Shown here one piece after another: positions 7,011 through 16,418 of a stretch of DNA of 64,000 nucleotides. A program made the position numbers and the translations under genes. The notes beneath the pieces are model-generated. The model worked only from the letters and a program-made list of their open reading frames with translations. It made no database searches and was not told the origin of the DNA. Positions within the stretch are counted from its first letter, which is position 1. The number at the start of each line of letters is the position of its first letter. Source of the stretch: Gallaecimonas mangrovi (GTDB taxonomy: Bacteria; Pseudomonadota; Gammaproteobacteria; Enterobacterales; Gallaecimonadaceae); NCBI RefSeq assembly GCF_003367375.1, contig NZ_CP031416.1, positions 3,045,501-3,109,500 on the forward strand, in the 5' to 3' direction.

Positions 7011-7395
7011 CCACACACTCTACATCTACATAATTTACCCTAACGAAGCCAACGCTCTTGGGGCCCCTTTAAGTGGAGCGCCGAACTGGCGGGAGTGGGA
7101 GCTGACTTGAGGCATGGATGCCGAAAGAGCGGAAGACGCGCCGGGAGCGCGTGTGGAGAGGTCAGCGGCAAACGACTAGAAGGTCGGACAGCGCGTAACG
7201 CCGGGTGGCCTTCTTTGGTTACTTTCTTGGCCAAGCAAGAAAGTAACTCGCCCGCCGGGCAAGTCCCGGCTTTATAAAACATCTTGAAAACCGTATCGCT
7301 CACGTCACCAATGCTTACCCCAAAAAGAAAAAGCCCCTCAATGGGGCTTTTTCTTTCCTATACGGCGCCAACCACTCACTGACCCCTTTTCGGCA
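7010..7395 (+). repeat. long structured direct repeat, copy 2
   Basis: This copy matches 4896-5270 closely, with scattered substitutions that mostly preserve the stems (the 11-bp TTACTTTCTTG stem is perfect in both copies). Its right part contains the msrA terminator and the last codons of msrA, so the repeat unit includes the msrA 3' end. An msrA tail in both copies suggests copy 1 arose by duplication from this locus. Confidence 0.8.
7322..7356 (-). terminator. intrinsic terminator of msrA
   Basis: AAAGCCCC/GGGGCTTT stem with an ATTG-type loop and A/T tails on both sides, 20 bp beyond the msrA stop. It lies within repeat copy 2. Confidence 0.8.
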
Positions 7396-7885
7396 ACACC
7401 CAATCAGGTCGAATAAAATGGCAGGTATAGCCATTAGGCAGACGTTCCAAATAGTCCTGATGCTCGGGTTCAGCTTCCCAAAAGTCACCGGCAGGGGCCA
7501 GTTCGGTAACGACCTTACCGGGCCAAAGGCCTGAGGCATCCACGTCGGCAATGGTGTCTTCGGCAACGGCTTTTTGCGCCTCATCAACATAGAAAATGGC
7601 CGAACGGTAGCTGGTGCCGATGTCATTACCCTGACGGTTTGTCGTGCTGGGGTCATGAATTTGGAAGAAAAATTCCAAAATTTTGCGATAGCTAATGACC
7701 GCCGGGTCAAAAATGATTTCAATGGCTTCGGCATGGCTGCCGTGGTTACGATAAGTGGCGTTAGGCACATCACCGCCGCTATAACCCACCCGTGTCGAAA
7801 TAACACCGGGGTAGCGGCGAATTAAATCCTGCATGCCCCAGAAACAACCGCCTGCCAGAATGGCTTTCTCGGTTGGTGCAGTCAT
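7376..7885 (-). CDS. msrA: peptide-methionine (S)-S-oxide reductase MsrA
   Basis: MsrA reduces the S epimer of methionine sulfoxide in proteins, using thioredoxin. The protein is 169 residues, at the short end of the family, with catalytic Cys14 in the signature GGCFWG and a second Cys near residue 157 (GYTCHF) that may resolve the disulfide. [20 protein letters not shown] and [19 protein letters not shown] are typical family segments. ATG 7885 is chosen over the upstream TTG because a GGAGG lies 5 nt before it. The gene is the first core gene beside the mobile region, and its 3' end belongs to the duplicated repeat. Confidence 0.95.
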   Translation of the reverse strand: MTAPTEKAILAGGCFWGMQDLIRRYPGVISTRVGYSGGDVPNATYRNHGSHAEAIEIIFDPAVISYRKILEFFFQIHDPSTTNRQGNDIGTSYRSAIFYVDEAQKAVAEDTIADVDASGLWPGKVVTELAPAGDFWEAEPEHQDYLERLPNGYTCHFIRPDWVLPKRGQ

Positions 7886-7933
7886 AAAACCCTCCAATTC
7901 AGGGTACTTTTCATCTGCCCTACTCTATCAGCT

Positions 7934-9115
7934 TTAACGCTGCTGCCGACAATACGTCCAGTTAGACACATTCTGGCAGGTGTAGATATTCACGCTATTG
8001 GGGCGCTGAATAACCGGGTTTGGCAGCGACATCTTACTGACACTTTGCTGCGCTTTAAGGGCCATGTTTTGGCTAACCTGATTCAGGTTGTTCATGGCGT
8101 TAGACCAGGCCTGATATTGCTGCTGTTGCTGTATTTGCGCCACCATCTGTTGTTGGCGTATTTGCGCTTGCCGCTCTAACCGAGCCTTAGCAACAAATTG
8201 CGCGGTTTTTCGAAACTCGTCACTAAAGGCAGCATAAGGATTGGTGGCGCAAAACTCAGCAAGTTCACGCTCATGGCTTTTACAGAGTTTGGCACTGGCC
8301 AGCTGATATTGGGCAAAGCCCTCAGCGAAGTCATTTTCACTGATCGGCAAATACTGCTCGGCTTGCTGCGCCTCTTTTGTAATGTAAGGCACAATGGCAT
8401 GGGCATCTTTGGCTTGGCCATTCTCCATGGCGACCACGCTGCCGTTACGCAGCTTTTGCGCTAAAAAGACGGGCTTACCGCCAGCAAGTACCATAAACCC
8501 CATAGCAGTATTTAGCGTGGTATCGTGACTCACTTCCCCAACAAAGGTGGTGCCATTTGCATAGCGGTGCAACAACCGCTGTGTGCCAAGCAATGCATTT
8601 ACCTGACCTTCGTAAACTGCATTTTTTTCTTTGTCGACAAAAAGATAACCGTCATAGAGGCTATAAAAGCCATTGGCGTCCAAGCTTAATTCCATTTGCC
8701 GCCCGGAACGGTAAAGAGGAGCTTCCCGGCCAACAAAAAGCAGGTGATGTTCGGTGTCATAGTGCCAATACGTTATTGATTTACCCGGGGCACTGTAAGC
8801 TTCCAGATCGTAACTGTGGTACTGGCCGATAACGAGCTCTGTCACCCCCAGGCCACTGGCATAGCCTTTTTTACACTGCCCAAACCATTTGGCATGGTTG
8901 ACCTTAGCCGACAGGCCAGTCACCACAACCCGACATGGCTGTTTATGGTTTTCGGCCTGCAAATATTCAGCCTTGTTTAGTGCCGGTGCTGGCGTTAGCG
9001 GCTGGCTTTTTAGCTGGTTAAAGTCGTTGGTGAGTTTTTGAGCATTGACTTCGGGTAGGGTTTGGCTGCAAGCACTGAGCAGCGTGACAACGGCAAAGGC
9101 CAAAAACCTTCTCAC
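7934..9115 (-). CDS. MORN-like lipoprotein of unknown function
   Basis: A ~393-residue lipoprotein: basic N-terminus, hydrophobic core and lipobox LLSAC with Cys16. Two segments resemble MORN repeats (WFGQCKKGYASGLG near 80-95; YANGTTFVGEVS near 185-200). The C-terminal third is rich in Gln (AQIRQQQMVAQIQQQQQ, near 315-335) and ends with a Cys pair, CQNVSNWTYC. GTG 9115 is preferred because an AGGA lies 8 nt upstream; a TTG at 9136 would add seven residues without a ribosome site. It stands alone between msrA and a small membrane gene. Function unknown. Confidence 0.75.
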   Translation of the reverse strand: MRRFLAFAVVTLLSACSQTLPEVNAQKLTNDFNQLKSQPLTPAPALNKAEYLQAENHKQPCRVVVTGLSAKVNHAKWFGQCKKGYASGLGVTELVIGQYHSYDLEAYSAPGKSITYWHYDTEHHLLFVGREAPLYRSGRQMELSLDANGFYSLYDGYLFVDKEKNAVYEGQVNALLGTQRLLHRYANGTTFVGEVSHDTTLNTAMGFMVLAGGKPVFLAQKLRNGSVVAMENGQAKDAHAIVPYITKEAQQAEQYLPISENDFAEGFAQYQLASAKLCKSHERELAEFCATNPYAAFSDEFRKTAQFVAKARLERQAQIRQQQMVAQIQQQQQYQAWSNAMNNLNQVSQNMALKAQQSVSKMSLPNPVIQRPNSVNIYTCQNVSNWTYCRQQR

Positions 9116-9241
9116 AATCCATGTCCTTTTGAACAATATGGCAAATTAAAAACAATAAAAACCTATTTGCCTATGTTATCGAATTTCTGCTGTTGATGTG
9201 AGTGCTTATCAGCCATTTAGCCTCGTCATTGGCGCACAACA

Positions 9242-9535
9242 TTAGGGTGTTGAATCATCGCCGTCTGAACGGCTGTGGGGCTCTGCAGCAATATCCTTGC
9301 GAAAAAGGTCATCCAGAGGGTCGCCCTTTTCGAGGGCACGGTTGTATCGGCGGCGTGCTCTTATATATCGGGGATAGGCTAAGGCTTTTTTGAAAAGCTG
9401 ACGCAGGGACTCAACCATCAAAACGATGGGCAGCGCCACCAGTAACACGATTTTTTCTGCAAAGCTGTATTTGCGTGAAAACCACCACAAAACCCAAGCA
9501 ACAGGGAAAATGATGAGGTAGAAAAACCAAACCAT
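9242..9535 (-). CDS. small two-pass membrane protein
   Basis: A 97-residue protein with two hydrophobic segments (residues ~2-20, FYLIIFPVAWVLWWF; ~27-45, KIVLLVALPIVLMV), then an amphipathic, Arg-rich tail (YIRARRRYNRALEKGD). AAAGGAG lies 7 nt before ATG 9535, which supports real translation. It is downstream of lysS on the same strand but separated by a strong terminator. I recognise no family. Confidence 0.65.
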   Translation of the reverse strand: MVWFFYLIIFPVAWVLWWFSRKYSFAEKIVLLVALPIVLMVESLRQLFKKALAYPRYIRARRRYNRALEKGDPLDDLFRKDIAAEPHSRSDGDDSTP

Positions 9536-9624
9536 AGCCAATCTCCTTTAACGGCGCGGCGTCTACCCCTTGGCTTTGGGCTAGCGCGAACGACAGCATA
9601 CCTTGGCCGTAGCGTTTCATGGCA

Positions 9625-9654
9625 ATAAAAAAGCCCCTTTCGGGGCTTTTTTAT
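9625..9654 (-). terminator. intrinsic terminator after lysS
   Basis: AAAAAAGCCCC/GGGGCTTTTTT stem with a short loop, 17 bp beyond the lysS stop. Confidence 0.85.
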
Positions 9655-9670
9655 TATTAAAAGCAATCGC

Positions 9671-11179
9671 TTACTTGTGGCGCATATGCGGGAACAGCAA
9701 TACGTCACGGATAGAGGCGCTGTCGGTAAGCAGCATTACCAGGCGGTCGATGCCGATACCTTGGCCAGCCGTTGGCGGCATGCCGTGTTCAAGGGCGGTA
9801 ACGTAGTCGGCATCATAAAACATGGCTTCTTCATCACCGGCGTCTTTGGCTTCAACCTGTGAACGGAAACGCTCAGCCTGGTCTTCTGCGTCGTTAAGCT
9901 CGCTAAAACCGTTCGCCAATTCGCGGCCACCAACGAAAAACTCGAAGCGGTCGGTGATGAAGGGGTCTTCATCGTTACGGCGGGCCAGTGGGCTCACTTC
10001 TGCCGGGTAAGCGGTAATGAAGGTGGGCTGGATAAGGTTGGCTTCCGCGACTTCTTCAAAGATGTAGGTTTGCAGTTTGCCCAGGCCGTCGGTTTTGCTG
10101 ATTTTCATGCCCAGAGACTCGGCAATGGCTTTAGCCTTATCAAAGTCTTTTAGGTCGTCAGCAGTAATGTCCGGGCGGAACTTCATGATGGCTTCGGGCA
10201 TCGTCAGGCGCTCAAACGGCTTGGCAAAGTCGTAATCAACACCTTGGCTATGAAAGGCCGTTGTGCTCAGCACCTCTTGGGTAACGGTGCGCAGCATCTG
10301 CTCGGTGAAATCCATCAGGTCGTGGTAGTCCGCGTATGCCCAGTAGAACTCCATCATGGTGAATTCTGGGTTGTGGCGGGTAGAAAGCCCTTCATTACGG
10401 AAGTTACGGTTCACTTCGAAGACTTTCTCAAAGCCGCCCACCACCAAACGCTTGAGGTAAAGCTCAGGGGCGATACGCAAGAACAGTTCCATATCCAGCG
10501 CATTGTGGTGGGTCATAAACGGTTTGGCCGAGGCGCCACCAGGAATGGTGTGCATCATCGGTGTTTCCACTTCCAAGAAATCGTGGCTGGTCATAAAGCT
10601 ACGAATAGCGTTGACGATTTTGGAGCGGTTAACGAAGGTTTGGCGAGACTCTTCGTTGGCAATCAAGTCCAGGTAACGCTGGCGATAGCGGGTTTCCATA
10701 TCGGCCAGGCCATGGAATTTATCTGGCAGCGGGCGCAGCGCTTTGGTCAGCAGCTCAATACCTTCAACGTGCACAGACAGCTCGCCGGTGTTGGTTTTAA
10801 AAAGAAAACCTTCAACGCCAACGATGTCGCCCAGGTCCCACTTTTTGAATTCTTCGTTGTAGAAGCCTTCGGGCAGGTTGTCGCGGGCCACGTAGATTTG
10901 AATTTTGCCGCTACCGTCCTGAATGGTGGCAAAGCTTGCCTTACCCATGATGCGGCGGGTCATGATCCGGCCTGCAACCTTAACCCGTACCGGCTCGGCT
11001 TCAGCCAGCGCTTCCTTGGTGGCTTCACCATACTTGGCCTGCAGGTCAGCGGCGTTGCTGTCCTTTCGAAAGCCGTTCGGGAAGGCCACGCCTTTGGCGC
11101 GCAGTGCATCAAGCTTTTCTTTACGCACTTTAAGCTGTTCGTTGAGGTCGACTTCCGGGGTTTGGTTTTGTTCGGTCAT
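9671..11179 (-). CDS. lysS: lysyl-tRNA synthetase, class II
   Basis: LysS charges tRNA-Lys. The 502-residue protein matches the class II enzyme length. An N-terminal OB-fold anticodon-binding domain (~60-150; [23 protein letters not shown]) precedes the catalytic core with motif 1 (FLEVETPMM, ~200), motif 2 ([20 protein letters not shown], ~262-281) and motif 3 ([13 protein letters not shown], ~475-487). It lies 54 bp after prfB on the same strand and is probably the last gene of the xerD-dsbC-recJ-prfB-lysS group, the order found in Escherichia coli. Confidence 0.98.
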   Translation of the reverse strand: MTEQNQTPEVDLNEQLKVRKEKLDALRAKGVAFPNGFRKDSNAADLQAKYGEATKEALAEAEPVRVKVAGRIMTRRIMGKASFATIQDGSGKIQIYVARDNLPEGFYNEEFKKWDLGDIVGVEGFLFKTNTGELSVHVEGIELLTKALRPLPDKFHGLADMETRYRQRYLDLIANEESRQTFVNRSKIVNAIRSFMTSHDFLEVETPMMHTIPGGASAKPFMTHHNALDMELFLRIAPELYLKRLVVGGFEKVFEVNRNFRNEGLSTRHNPEFTMMEFYWAYADYHDLMDFTEQMLRTVTQEVLSTTAFHSQGVDYDFAKPFERLTMPEAIMKFRPDITADDLKDFDKAKAIAESLGMKISKTDGLGKLQTYIFEEVAEANLIQPTFITAYPAEVSPLARRNDEDPFITDRFEFFVGGRELANGFSELNDAEDQAERFRSQVEAKDAGDEEAMFYDADYVTALEHGMPPTAGQGIGIDRLVMLLTDSASIRDVLLFPHMRHK

Positions 11180-11233
11180 GACATTTAAACCACTGAGTAA
11201 GGGATAGGGGCGCGGTGCGCCCCGCTCTGAAAA

Positions 11234-12332
11234 TTACAAACCGGCCTTAAGGCTGGCTTCGATAAAACGGTCCAGGTCGCCGTCAAGCACCGCTTGGGTG
11301 TTGCGGGTTTCCACGCCGGTGCGCAAGTCTTTAATGCGCGAGTCGTCCAGCACGTAGGAGCGAATTTGGCTGCCCCAACCGATATCTGACTTGGACTCTT
11401 CCAGCTTTTGCTGTTCCGCCATGCGCTTTTGCATTTCCAGCTCATAAAGCTTGGCCTTGAGCTGTTTCATGGCGTAGTCCTTGTTTTGGTGCTGTGACCG
11501 GCCTTGCTGACAGGCTACCACTGTATTGGTAGGCAAGTGGGTAATACGCACCGCAGATTCGGTTTTGTTAACGTGCTGACCACCGGCACCGGACGAGCGG
11601 TATACGTCGATACGCAGGTCTGCCGGGTTGATCTCGATATCCACGTTGTCGTCCACTTCCGGCGACAAAAACACGGAGGAAAACGAGGTATGGCGACGGC
11701 CACCGGAGTCAAAGGGTGACTTACGTACCAGGCGGTGCACGCCAATTTCGGTGCGCAGCCAACCAAAGGCGTAGTCGCCTTGAATGTGCACCGTTGCCGA
11801 TTTAATACCGGCCACTTCCCCTTCCGACAGTTCCACAATGTCGGCCTTAAAGCCGTGGGACTCGGCCCAGCGCAAGTACATGCGCAGCATCATGTTGGCC
11901 CAGTCTTGGGCTTCGGTACCGCCAGAGCCGGCCTGGATATCCATGTAAGCGTTACTGGCATCCATTTCGCCGGAGAACATGCGGCGAAACTCCAGGGCTT
12001 CAAGCTTTTTGGCCAGCTCGTCGAGTTCGGGCTGAATTTCGTTGAAGGTGTCTTCGTCTTCGGCTTCAACCGCCAGCTCCAAAAGACCCATTACGTCTTC
12101 CAGGCCTCGGTTCATGGTGTCGATGGTTTCAACCACCATTTCCAGCGCGGCACGCTCTTTACCCAGCGCTTGGGCTTTTTCCGGCTCGTTCCAAACATCG
12201 GGTTGTTCGAGCTCGGCATTAACCTCTTCTAGACGCTCTTTCTTGGCGTCATAGTCAAAGGTACCCCCTAAGAACCTCTGTCCGCTCAGACAGGTCCTGT
12301 ACTTGGGTTTTAATTGCATTGGTTTCAAACAT
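11234..12332 (-). CDS. prfB: peptide chain release factor 2, with +1 programmed frameshift
   Basis: RF2 ends translation at UGA and UAA. Translation starts at ATG 12332 ([14 protein letters not shown]), reaches an in-frame TGA at codon 26 (12257-12255), and continues after a +1 shift to give about 365 residues. The codon-recognition tripeptide SPF ([12 protein letters not shown]) and the catalytic GGQ ([10 protein letters not shown]) are both present. Reading only the downstream frame gives a false N-terminus beginning MKPMQL. RF2 scarcity favours the shift, so the gene regulates itself. It precedes lysS as in enterobacteria. Confidence 0.97.
12255..12269 (-). promoter_or_regulatory. prfB +1 frameshift signal
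   Basis: On the minus strand the sequence is AGGGGG TAC CTT TGA C. The internal Shine-Dalgarno-like AGGGGG lies just upstream of the CTT slip codon and the TGA stop followed by C, which is the canonical RF2 autoregulatory site. Confidence 0.95.
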
Positions 12333-12400
12333 GGGCGTTGTGTCTCTGTGTCAGCCGCCGAAAAAGAGGCAGAATTTTAGCCTATTTCTACCCCAAGTTC

Positions 12401-14110
12401 CTAGGCCGGCTCGATATGATCCACCAGTAATTGTACCGACTGGCGGCCTTTATATTCGTTTATGTCCAGTTTGTAGGCAGCGTGGGCCCATTCAATGGCC
12501 GGATTGGGCCAGGTATCGAGATCGGCATTAAAGTGAATGGCATCAATCAGCGGTTCGCGGCCGCCGGGACTGAGCACCAGTTTTAGGTGCTTTTGGCCAA
12601 CAATGCGTTGGCTCACCACTTTAAAGTGGCCATCAAATACCGGTTCACCAAAGGCCTGGCCCCAAGGGCCGCCGTCACGCAGTAGCTGCGCGGTTGCCAA
12701 GGTAAATTCGTTAGGCAGCAACTCGCCGTCACTTAAAATTTCGCCGGTTAGCATGTGCGGCTCAAGGGCCGTTTCGGCCGCCGCCACAAAAGCGGCATTA
12801 AAGCGGGCGAAATCGTCAGGGCGAATCGATAAACCTGCCGCCATGGCATGGCCGCCAAACTTGAGAATAAGCCCAGGGTTTTGGGTATCAATAACATCCA
12901 ACAAATCACGAAGATGCAGGCCGGGAATGGAGCGGCCAGAGCCTTTAAGTTCGGTGTCGCTGGCCGGTGCAAAAGCAAATACCGGCCGGTAAAAGCGCTC
13001 TTTGATACGTGAGGCCAGAATGCCTATCACCCCTTGGTGCCAATCTTCACGGTAAAGGGCAATACCGGCCGGGGCTTGAGCAATGTCGATTTTGGCAAGC
13101 TCGGCTAAAGCTTCTTGCTGCATTGAGCTTTCAATTTCCCGGCGTTCACGGTTCAGGCTATCGAGCTGGGCGGCAATAAGCCTGGCTTGGTGATAGTCAT
13201 CGGTTACCAACAGGCTTACCCCCAGCGACATATCATCCAGCCGGCCGGCGGCATTAATGCGCGGCCCCAAGAAAAACCCTAAGTCGCTGGCCGCCAAACG
13301 CCGGGGCTCGCGCCCTGCCACTTCGCAGAGCGCCAAAATACCGGGCCGGCAATGCTTGGCACGAATACGGTTTAAGCCCTGGTGCACCAAAATGCGGTTG
13401 TTACCGTCAAGGGGCACCACGTCAGCAACAGTGCCAAGGGCAACAATGTCTAAAAGCTCAGCAAGGTTCGGCTCGGGGCGGCTGTCAAAATAACCGTCGC
13501 TGCGCAGCTTGGCCCTTAGCGCCAGCATCAGATAAAACGCCACCCCAACCCCAGCCAAAGCCTTTGACGGAAAGGCGCAGCCTTCCAAATTGGGGTTTAC
13601 CATGGCGTCGGCGGCAGGCAACTGGTCACCGGGTAAATGGTGGTCGGTAACCAGCACTTCAAGGCCTGCCGCTTTGGCCGCCGCCACCCCGGCAATGGAT
13701 GACACGCCGTTATCAACGGTAATGATCATCTCGGCGCCGCGTGCCACCGCTACTTCAACAATTTCCGGCGAAAGGCCATAACCGTACTCAAAGCGGTTAG
13801 GCACCAGAAAATCCACCTGCTGGGCCCCCAGCATGCGTAGCGCCAGGATACACAGCGCCGAGCTGGTGGCGCCGTCGGCGTCAAAGTCGCCAACAATCAA
13901 CAGCCGCTTTTGCGCCTTTAGGGCGCGGCTTAACAGCGCCACCGCTTGGTCCATGCCTTTAAGCGCCTGGTAAGGCGCCAAGCCTTTGGCACTTTTTTCC
14001 AGTTCACAAAATTCAGTGACACCGCGGCTTAAATAGATGCGTTTTAACAGCGCCGGCAGTGGCCAGTCGGGTAAGTCGGTAACGTGAGGGCGTCGGGTGA
14101 TCTTGGGCAT
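12401..14110 (-). CDS. recJ: single-stranded-DNA-specific exonuclease RecJ
   Basis: RecJ degrades single-stranded DNA 5'-3' in RecF-pathway recombination and mismatch repair. The ~569-residue protein has DHH phosphoesterase motifs VGDFDADGATSSA (~75-88), VDNG (~135) and VTDHH (~160), and the DHHA1 domain block KFGGHAMAAGLS (~400). ATG 14110 is two codons inside a longer TTG frame. No Shine-Dalgarno is visible; instead a perfect terminator hairpin with a U-run ends six bases before the start. Expression may therefore be low and partly uncoupled from dsbC. Confidence 0.96.
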   Translation of the reverse strand: MPKITRRPHVTDLPDWPLPALLKRIYLSRGVTEFCELEKSAKGLAPYQALKGMDQAVALLSRALKAQKRLLIVGDFDADGATSSALCILALRMLGAQQVDFLVPNRFEYGYGLSPEIVEVAVARGAEMIITVDNGVSSIAGVAAAKAAGLEVLVTDHHLPGDQLPAADAMVNPNLEGCAFPSKALAGVGVAFYLMLALRAKLRSDGYFDSRPEPNLAELLDIVALGTVADVVPLDGNNRILVHQGLNRIRAKHCRPGILALCEVAGREPRRLAASDLGFFLGPRINAAGRLDDMSLGVSLLVTDDYHQARLIAAQLDSLNRERREIESSMQQEALAELAKIDIAQAPAGIALYREDWHQGVIGILASRIKERFYRPVFAFAPASDTELKGSGRSIPGLHLRDLLDVIDTQNPGLILKFGGHAMAAGLSIRPDDFARFNAAFVAAAETALEPHMLTGEILSDGELLPNEFTLATAQLLRDGGPWGQAFGEPVFDGHFKVVSQRIVGQKHLKLVLSPGGREPLIDAIHFNADLDTWPNPAIEWAHAAYKLDINEYKGRQSVQLLVDHIEPA

Positions 14111-14114
14111 GGAC

Positions 14115-14136
14115 AAAAAAGGCGGCTTTCGCCGCC
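14115..14136 (-). terminator. terminator-like hairpin overlapping the recJ translation start region
   Basis: On the minus strand GGCGGC-GAAA-GCCGCC is followed by six T and then GTCCATG, the recJ start. The GAAA tetraloop and U-run make a textbook intrinsic terminator between dsbC and recJ, leaving almost no 5' leader for recJ. Confidence 0.75.
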
Positions 14137-14163
14137 GTTATTAAATGCTGTAATGGCTCCAGT

Positions 14164-14871
14164 CTAATGACTTTCCAGAGCGCTTGCCAGACGCTCGGGC
14201 GGCAGATAGCCGTTTATCATGGTGCCGTCATCCAAAATAAGCGCTGGCGTGCCCGACACATTAAAAGAACGCCCCAGCTGGTAGTGCTGCGCCACCGGAT
14301 CATTAATGCAGCTGGCCTTGGGCAGGTTTTTACGGTGCTTGGCTAAATTCATCGCTTGTTGTTGGTCTTTGGCGCACCACACCGCTTCGAGCTCGGCGGC
14401 GGCCGCCGATTGCAAACCGCCCCTTGGGAACGCCAAATAACGAATGGTGATCCCTAAATCGTTGTATTGCTGCATATGGGCATGCAGGCGCTGGCAATAG
14501 CCGCAGTCGGTGTCGGTAAAGACGGTAACCACGTGTTTTTGCTCAGGGGCTTTAAAGACAATCATGGAGGCTTCATAAGGTTTTAACGCCGCAAGGCGCA
14601 CCTTGCCAAGCTGCTGGTCAGTCAGGCTTTGCGGCTCATCCCCTTTGAGGCTGTAAAGACTGCCAGAGAACAGATATTGGCCATCTGCTGAGGCATAAAG
14701 AATATTGTTACTGGCCACCACTTCGTAAAGCCCCGGTACCGGCGACGGTTGAATGCTGTCGACCGTTACCCCAAGTTTGGCTTCTAACCGGGTTTTAATA
14801 TCGGCCTCTGAGCCTTGTGCCAAAAGGCTAACTAGCGCCAGCGCTGCAAGGCCCATTTTTACCCTGTGCAT
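14164..14871 (-). CDS. dsbC: thiol:disulfide interchange protein DsbC
   Basis: DsbC is a periplasmic dimer that isomerises wrong disulfides and is kept reduced by DsbD. The 235-residue protein has a signal peptide (residues 1-~22), an N-terminal dimerisation domain (to ~80), and a thioredoxin-like domain with active site CGYC at 123-126 and the cis-Pro loop GTPALI near 212. A structural Cys pair also appears (VWCAKD and ASCIND). ATG 14871 follows AAGGAAAAGAGC; the longer upstream frame is unlikely to be translated. Its place between xerD and recJ is conserved. Confidence 0.95.
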   Translation of the reverse strand: MHRVKMGLAALALVSLLAQGSEADIKTRLEAKLGVTVDSIQPSPVPGLYEVVASNNILYASADGQYLFSGSLYSLKGDEPQSLTDQQLGKVRLAALKPYEASMIVFKAPEQKHVVTVFTDTDCGYCQRLHAHMQQYNDLGITIRYLAFPRGGLQSAAAAELEAVWCAKDQQQAMNLAKHRKNLPKASCINDPVAQHYQLGRSFNVSGTPALILDDGTMINGYLPPERLASALESH

Positions 14872-14943
14872 GCTCTTTTCCTTCGCAATTAAGACGGCAA
14901 AGCCTAAAGCGTAGAAACAGCAAAGCACTTTAACAACATTCTG

Positions 14944-15855
14944 TTAACCGCGAGGGTGATGCTGGCCGTGGAACTGCTTTAACCGTTCCCGGGCAACATG
15001 GGTATAAATTTGGGTGGTGGATAAATCGCTATGGCCCAGCAGCATTTGCACCACCCGTAAATCGGCGCCGTGGTTCACCAAATGGGTGGCAAAGGCATGA
15101 CGCACCGTATGCGGGGAAAGGTCACTTTTAAGCCCGGCTTCCAAGGCATAGCGCTTGATGCGGTGCCAAAACGTTTGCCGGGTCATCTGCTGGCCACGCT
15201 GGGAGGGAAACAACACATCGCCGTCGCTAATTAAGGCCGGGCGGCCATATTTGAGGTATTGGTCCAGCCAATACAGCGCTTCTTCCCCCATGGGCACAAT
15301 GCGCTCTTTATCGCCCTTACCGATAACCCGCACCAAGCCTTGGCGCAAGTTAACGCAGTCGCGGGTAAGGCCGGTTAGCTCGCTAATACGTAGCCCGGCG
15401 GCATATAACAGCTCCAGCATCGCTTTGTCGCGAAGGCCAAGGGGCTCTTCAATATTGGGGGCGTTAAGTAATACATCCACATCGGCTTCCGACAAGGTTT
15501 TCGGCAATGGCCTGGTTAGCCGTGGCCGCAATAGCGGCGCTGTGGGGTCGTCAACGCGGGTCTTTTCCATCAGTAAATAGCCGTAATAACGCTTGGCGGC
15601 GGTTAGCAGCCTGGCGGTAGAAGAGGCTTTGTAATGTTGCTGGTGGCGCCAGTCTAAAAAGTCACGAAGATCGTCGCTGCTTAACAGCTTAAAATCACGC
15701 CGCTGCCCTTGGGCCCACTGGGCCAGGGCTTTTAAATCGCGGCCATAGCTTTCAATGGTGCGTTCGGATAAGCGCTCAACCAGCAGCAGATGATCGAGAA
15801 AAGGCTGATATTCTGCTAAGCTGCCGCCACCGCTTTTGTTGTCTGAATTAGTCAT
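14944..15855 (-). CDS. xerD: site-specific tyrosine recombinase XerD
   Basis: XerD acts with XerC at dif to resolve chromosome dimers under FtsK control. The 303-residue protein has a SAM-like N-terminal core-binding domain (~15-105) and the catalytic residues in order: Arg in [12 protein letters not shown], Lys in [12 protein letters not shown], the HxxR box HTVRHAF, the second His in [14 protein letters not shown] and the Tyr of that segment. An AAGG about 9 nt upstream supports ATG 15855. That start codon overlaps the divergent fldB start. Its place before dsbC supports XerD over XerC. Confidence 0.96.
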   Translation of the reverse strand: MTNSDNKSGGGSLAEYQPFLDHLLLVERLSERTIESYGRDLKALAQWAQGQRRDFKLLSSDDLRDFLDWRHQQHYKASSTARLLTAAKRYYGYLLMEKTRVDDPTAPLLRPRLTRPLPKTLSEADVDVLLNAPNIEEPLGLRDKAMLELLYAAGLRISELTGLTRDCVNLRQGLVRVIGKGDKERIVPMGEEALYWLDQYLKYGRPALISDGDVLFPSQRGQQMTRQTFWHRIKRYALEAGLKSDLSPHTVRHAFATHLVNHGADLRVVQMLLGHSDLSTTQIYTHVARERLKQFHGQHHPRG

Positions 15856-16378
15856 GCGAATTGGCCTTTTTTACGGCTCCACCAACTGCCATACCGAAAT
15901 AGTCGCAGAAAAGATCCGCGACGTCATCGGCGAGGAGCTGGTGGAACTCAATAACCTTCGTGATGTACCCGTGGCTTTAATGGCCGACTACGATTTGTTG
16001 ATTTTGGGCATTCCCACCTGGGACTTTGGCCAGCTGCAAGAAGACTGGGAAGAACAGTGGGACGCCCTCGACAGCGCCGAACTGGGCGGTAAGGTTGTGG
16101 CCCTATATGGCATGGGCGATCAGCTCGGCTACGGCGAATGGTTCTTGGATGCCATGGGCATGCTAAAAGACAAACTGGCCAGCCATGAGGTGCAGTTTAT
16201 TGGGGCCTGGCCTAACCAGGGCTACGATTTTGACGCATCAAAGGCGTTAAATGCCGAAGGCGACAGCTTTGTTGGCCTGGCCTTGGATGACGATAACCAG
16301 TGGAAACTCACCGACGAGAGAATACAAAGCTGGTGCGTACAAATTCTGGAGCAATACGCCACCTTAATTAGTGGCTAA
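15854..16378 (+). CDS. fldB: flavodoxin FldB
   Basis: FldB is an FMN-binding one-electron carrier. The 174-residue protein has the phosphate loop [10 protein letters not shown] (~6-15), the FMN loops [17 protein letters not shown] (~51-67) and [12 protein letters not shown] (~85-96), and the long-chain flavodoxin insertion. The start [11 protein letters not shown] aligns with FldB. The divergent position beside xerD is the Escherichia coli arrangement. The ATG at 15854 shares two bases with the xerD start codon on the other strand, and no Shine-Dalgarno is visible, so its promoter and leader must lie within xerD. Confidence 0.93.
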   Translation: MRIGLFYGSTNCHTEIVAEKIRDVIGEELVELNNLRDVPVALMADYDLLILGIPTWDFGQLQEDWEEQWDALDSAELGGKVVALYGMGDQLGYGEWFLDAMGMLKDKLASHEVQFIGAWPNQGYDFDASKALNAEGDSFVGLALDDDNQWKLTDERIQSWCVQILEQYATLISG

Positions 16379-16389
16379 ACCGCACCAAC

Positions 16390-16418
16390 AAAAACCCCGG
16401 CAGATGCCGGGGTTTTTA
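16390..16418. terminator. bidirectional terminator between fldB and brnQ
   Basis: AAAACCCCGGC/GCCGGGGTTTT stem with an AGAT loop between two convergent genes. Confidence 0.88.

Noticed and set aside
10244..11188. A 314-codon plus-strand frame across lysS
   Set aside because: It is antisense to an unambiguous lysS; long antisense frames are expected from the codon bias here. Similar shadows over prfB, thiolase and csdA were dropped for the same reason.
12328..12328. prfB starting as MKPMQL in a single frame
   Set aside because: The true N-terminus is in another frame and joins by the +1 frameshift; the single-frame start is an artefact.
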